From Pigoraptor vietnamica (Eukaryota > Opisthokonta > Filasterea): a DNA stretch of 31,675 bases. The position numbers and the translations under genes were made by a program. The notes beneath the pieces were generated by a model, which did not search any database, was not told the origin of the DNA, and saw only the letters and a program-made list of their open reading frames with translations. The stretch covers positions 1-31,675 of the forward strand of contig CALSCQ010000968.1 in NCBI GenBank assembly GCA_943704525.1, read 5' to 3'. Below, in pieces: positions 28,913 through 31,675 of this stretch. Every line of letters starts with the position of its first letter. Position 1 is the stretch's first letter.

Positions 28913-29011
28913 AAATTATTTTTCCACGGTGTAACTGCACCCAACCAGCGTTACATCGACCATACGTTAATTAAATTTTATCATAAGGTGGGGTTCTATG
29001 AAAAATAATTT
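28913..29011. repeat. AT-rich inverted repeat upstream of the helicase
   Basis: Perfect 12-nt arms AAATTATTTTTC (28913-28924) and GAAAAATAATTT (29000-29011) are separated by 75 nt. Between them lie TTAATTAA and a T/A-rich stretch. GTGTAAC (28929-28935) and its complement GTTACAC (29016-29022) sit next to each arm. The AT content contrasts sharply with the GC-rich surroundings. It could be the helicase promoter, a replication origin, or the end of the inserted element. Confidence 0.75.
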
Positions 29012-29032
29012 AGACGTTACACTGCCGGATGC

Positions 29033-30612
29033 TTAAAGCAACGCGCAAAACGACAGCGAAACTGTAAGCGCCGTGGCAGCGGGATCACCAAGAAGACCAA
29101 GAATAGTACAAACGCGCGGTGTCAACGCCGCAGGGTTCGAAGCGCGAGCGAGCAGCGAGACGAGGTGCAAGTCAGACCAGGTCGTGTACTCGCCGCGGGA
29201 GTTGAGAGTCTTAGCATCCCACGATTTCAGGAAACGGGAAGGCTTAAAGTTGGCACGGTTGCCGATCTCCAAGTCGATAAGAACGAACGTAGCTCCCTTC
29301 GCAGAGCCATACGCCGGATCGCAGACGATGTTCTTCAGCCGCACGTCGCAGTGGACGAACTTCTTGTCGTGCAAGACGGCGAGACCAGCGAGCACGTCGG
29401 CCAGCAACCGAATGAGCACCGTCTCCGTCTAGATACGGTGCACGTGATAGAGGTCCACCTTGTACGCGCCGCCACGGGAGAGCTCCGGCACTCCGTGCAC
29501 GAGGTATTCGCTCGTCGACGCAGTCTTGTAAAGATCCTTCAGAACCCTTCGCTTATGCCAAAGTAGCTCGCGAACGAACCGATCCGCTTTCGCACGAAAG
29601 TGCCTTCGAACGTTATCGTCGTGCCGCCATGCATGATGCTGCTGCCAAGGCGCAACGTAGTACTTACCCCCGCCCGCGAAACCGCCGGGAAAAGCTGGCA
29701 TATCCGCAAACACCGCACGACAGCGCAGAACGCCAAAGGGCTCCGTCAGATTCAAAATGTGCGAGATGGGCGTCAACTCGAGACGAGGGCCCGTCAACGT
29801 CGCCTCCGGGCCGAGTGCATAGAAGCACATGTTTCCGTCAGCACACGCGTACCCGATGAAATACGGTAAATTTCCAAAATAGAGAGGCGAGAAGGTTGCG
29901 CACTTGTTTGCCAGCTCTTGTACGGCCTCGTCGAAGTCCTCCGTTCTTCTTCTCCTCCCCCTTCACAAACAGGACGCCGCTGACGTAGAGAATGAAACCA
30001 GGCCGCAAATTCTCGATGGTTGACCCGGTCCGGCTGTGGCAGTACAGCTAGACGTCAGAGCACAACAATCTCCATGCAAATAGGCGCACCAACAATTCAT
30101 CAGAACCGACTTACTTATCGGTCTCGTCTCGCTGGGTCGTCACGCTCGCCTTGAGGGTTCCATACTTCGTCATCGCCTCCGCACCCCGCACCAGAAAATC
30201 TTCGACAAAGCCTTCCAACCGCCTTGTTGTCCTGCCTCCGATTTGGCCGTCGTCCTACCGATCGACTTCCGTGTCACCGCATGCCGCATTGCGTCGACGA
30301 GATCGGGTTCGTCAATCGCATCGAAAACCGGGAACTCTTCTAGAAGACCGTTAAACTTCTGTTGATGCCAAATGGCCGACTCTTTGAAAACGACAAACAC
30401 AGAGTGGCAGTGATAAATAATGAGAAACAAGTCTTCTATCTATAAGGCTCCTCTACACTTGCCTCAGGCAAGCGGCCCGGAAACGGGAACTTGACCGCGA
30501 ACGGCGTATTAAGGTGTTGCTCGAGATCCGCACGCGTCTTTGGAAGCTCCTGGAGCGGGACAAGAATTTCCCTCAGGCGATTGTTCATGGCCTCCTCGCC
30601 GACACCTACAAC
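29033..30612 (-). pseudogene. Decayed Crinkler-type nuclease/kinase locus
   Basis: Minus-strand pieces in order match a modular protein family that is abundant in protists and includes Crinkler (CRN/CR-type) effectors. An N-terminal header (about 30440-30612) contains LREILVPLQELPKTRADLE and PFAVKFPFPGRLPEA. A middle part (30170-30420) contains FDAIDEPDLVDAMRH. A segment near 29940-29990 has GVLFVKGEEK, like the E-x-K end of a PD-(D/E)xK nuclease fold. A segment follows with TSEYLVHGVPELSRGGAYK. Then comes a kinase core (29033-29420) with LAVLHDKKFVHCDVRLKNIV (catalytic H.D....N) and FVLIDLE in the place of DFG. Family placement is from recalled pattern, not a search. The locus looks broken in several places and is best treated as a fossil. 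It lies beside the virus-like block in the same repeat-rich region. Confidence 0.5.
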
Positions 30613-31478
30613 ATGCGGCGTGAGTGCATTAAAATAAACAATTAGCGAACGAGCTTCCCTCGCTGCACATCACGGCATGGCCGCCCACATTGCATTGCTA
30701 CACATTGACCGCCGTCTATTTTCCCCCCACCCTCTCAGTCTTCCTCTTCTTATTTTCCCCCACCCCTCTCAGTCTTCCGGCTTCTTATTTTTCCCCCACC
30801 CCTCTCGGTCTTCCTCTTCTTTCGTCCAATTTCCTCGTCATCAGAGGCCGCTTCCTTTGATCGCTTTCCTGATGAAAGAGAAGCACACAGAAAGGATGCC
30901 CACTAAGCCAACAAATACATACAACCCATAGAAAAGGGAGGAAAGGAAGCGGCTCGCCCTGACGAGCGCGGCTGGCACCGTGACTCAGAGCACAGCACGA
31001 ATGAACTGACGATAAACCATGCACATGATGCATACACATGCCCAACGCACACATACAAACCAACAGACACACGCACCACAGAGACGCCCACAAACGCAGA
31101 CACTCAGGCAGACGTCCACCACTGACACTCCTGACCAACACGTCGGTCGTTACATGTGAAAGTTACATGCATTCACAGTTGGAACGCGCGACACGTTACA
31201 CGGCCACGTGATACGCTCAGCAGCGCAAGTACACCCCATACATACTGAAGCAATGCAAGACAGTCATGCGCAAGTTGAAACAGTAGCAACCACAACAGTG
31301 GCACCAATGGAGACATCGTGCATCGAGTGAAAATGCGCGACTCACCGCCCGCATTCCCTGCGAGTCAACGGGATAGACGTCAACTGGATGTATGCCGCGA
31401 ACAACACTGACACTCTACATGAGAACAAAACACACTCTGACACGTGCGCCGCACATTACACGCGACCCTCGAATCACA
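30613..31478. other. 0.87-kb right flank without a gene
   Basis: Apart from the CT-rich minisatellite at 30717-30820, this is AC-rich, low-structure sequence with scattered ACACA words grading into the terminal (CA)n array. Open frames here (up to about 118 codons) are without recognisable content. Confidence 0.5.
30717..30820 (+). repeat. CT-rich minisatellite, three copies of a 34-35-nt unit
   Basis: Units at 30717-30750, 30751-30785 and 30786-30820 follow the pattern TATTTTCCCCC-ACCC(C)TCTC-(A/G)GTCTTCC-TCTTCT with one or two changes per copy. Strong strand asymmetry: almost pure pyrimidine on this strand. Confidence 0.9.

Positions 31479-31675
<197 letters not shown>

Larger units (their letters stand above)
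25680..29011. mobile_element. Endogenized DNA-virus-like fragment (SF3 helicase plus small membrane proteins)
   Basis: A compact block unlike the surrounding host genes. It is intronless, with frames packed a few bases apart or overlapping. A SF3 helicase on the minus strand converges with at least two small membrane-protein frames on the plus strand. The parts seen are the helicase (26387-28840), an 84-residue membrane protein (26176-26430), a frame with a membrane anchor (26042-26167), and a short open frame ending at 25842. SF3 helicases of this type belong to large DNA viruses and their smaller relatives (Nucleocytoviricota, mriyavirus-like viruses, Polinton-like viruses). No capsid protein, packaging ATPase, polymerase or integrase is seen, so the family is unresolved. 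The helicase looks whole, and the part to its left looks partly decayed. Base composition matches the host. The intact helicase suggests a fairly young insertion, or retention. Edges are approximate. Confidence 0.6.

Noticed and set aside
27026-29008. 660-codon plus-strand frame opposite the helicase
   Set aside because: Val/Leu/Arg-rich antisense of a GC-rich gene; the minus strand holds complete SF3 motifs.
30785-31141. 118-codon minus-strand Cys/Val-rich frame
   Set aside because: It reads through AC-rich low-complexity sequence and the CT minisatellite; no coding signature.

Overview
This is nuclear DNA of a GC-rich, intron-bearing eukaryote. Short introns of roughly 50-250 nt have GTGAGT/GTGCGT-type donors and YAG acceptors, there are long (TG)n/(CA)n microsatellites, and most proteins are typical of eukaryotes. 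The gene set (NRBF2/Atg38, RBBP5, an XMAP215 protein with a TOG5-type domain, an MKRN2OS-like protein, a glycogen-targeting PP1 subunit, GlcNAc-transferase IV) fits a free-living protist, perhaps from the amoebozoan/apusozoan/opisthokont part of the tree. The exact lineage cannot be fixed from this window.

Layout. 1-120 is a (TG)n end. 374-1833 (+) is a two-exon gene of unknown function, followed by a 108-nt A tract. 2184-3860 (-) is an NRBF2/Atg38-like autophagy protein, divergent from ribosomal protein uS5/RPS2 (4653-5531, +). 6042-7718 (-) is a Golgi GT54 (MGAT4-like) glycosyltransferase. 8061-8185 holds degenerate telomere-like repeats. 8430-9337 (+) is a three-exon secreted protein of unknown function, convergent across a (CA)n tract with a 69-residue winged-helix, Z-alpha-like protein (9558-9767, -). 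9780-10990 is non-coding with degenerate repeats. 10992-11783 (+) is a PP1 glycogen-targeting subunit (RVxF + CBM21). 11955-15640 (-) is RBBP5/Swd1 of COMPASS in 11 exons, head-to-head over 0.7 kb with a CKAP5/XMAP215 gene (16340-21863, +, 8 exons). 22622-24268 (+) is an MKRN2OS-like gene in 6 exons.

From about 24.6 kb the character changes. Ordinary host genes give way to a compact block with convergent reading frames: small membrane proteins on + (about 25.7-26.43 kb) and an 817-residue SF3 helicase on - (26387-28840). The helicase is of the kind used by large and mid-sized eukaryotic DNA viruses and Polinton/PLV-like elements. I read this as an endogenized DNA-virus fragment. It is followed by a decayed Crinkler-type nuclease/kinase locus (about 29.03-30.61 kb, -), CT-rich minisatellites and a terminal (CA)n array. 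The right 7 kb is therefore an accessory, repeat- and virus-rich compartment beside a conserved housekeeping region.

Exons of the split genes were assigned by checking every junction for GT/AG, for phase and for protein continuity with the known family. All of this is read by eye, with no database search.
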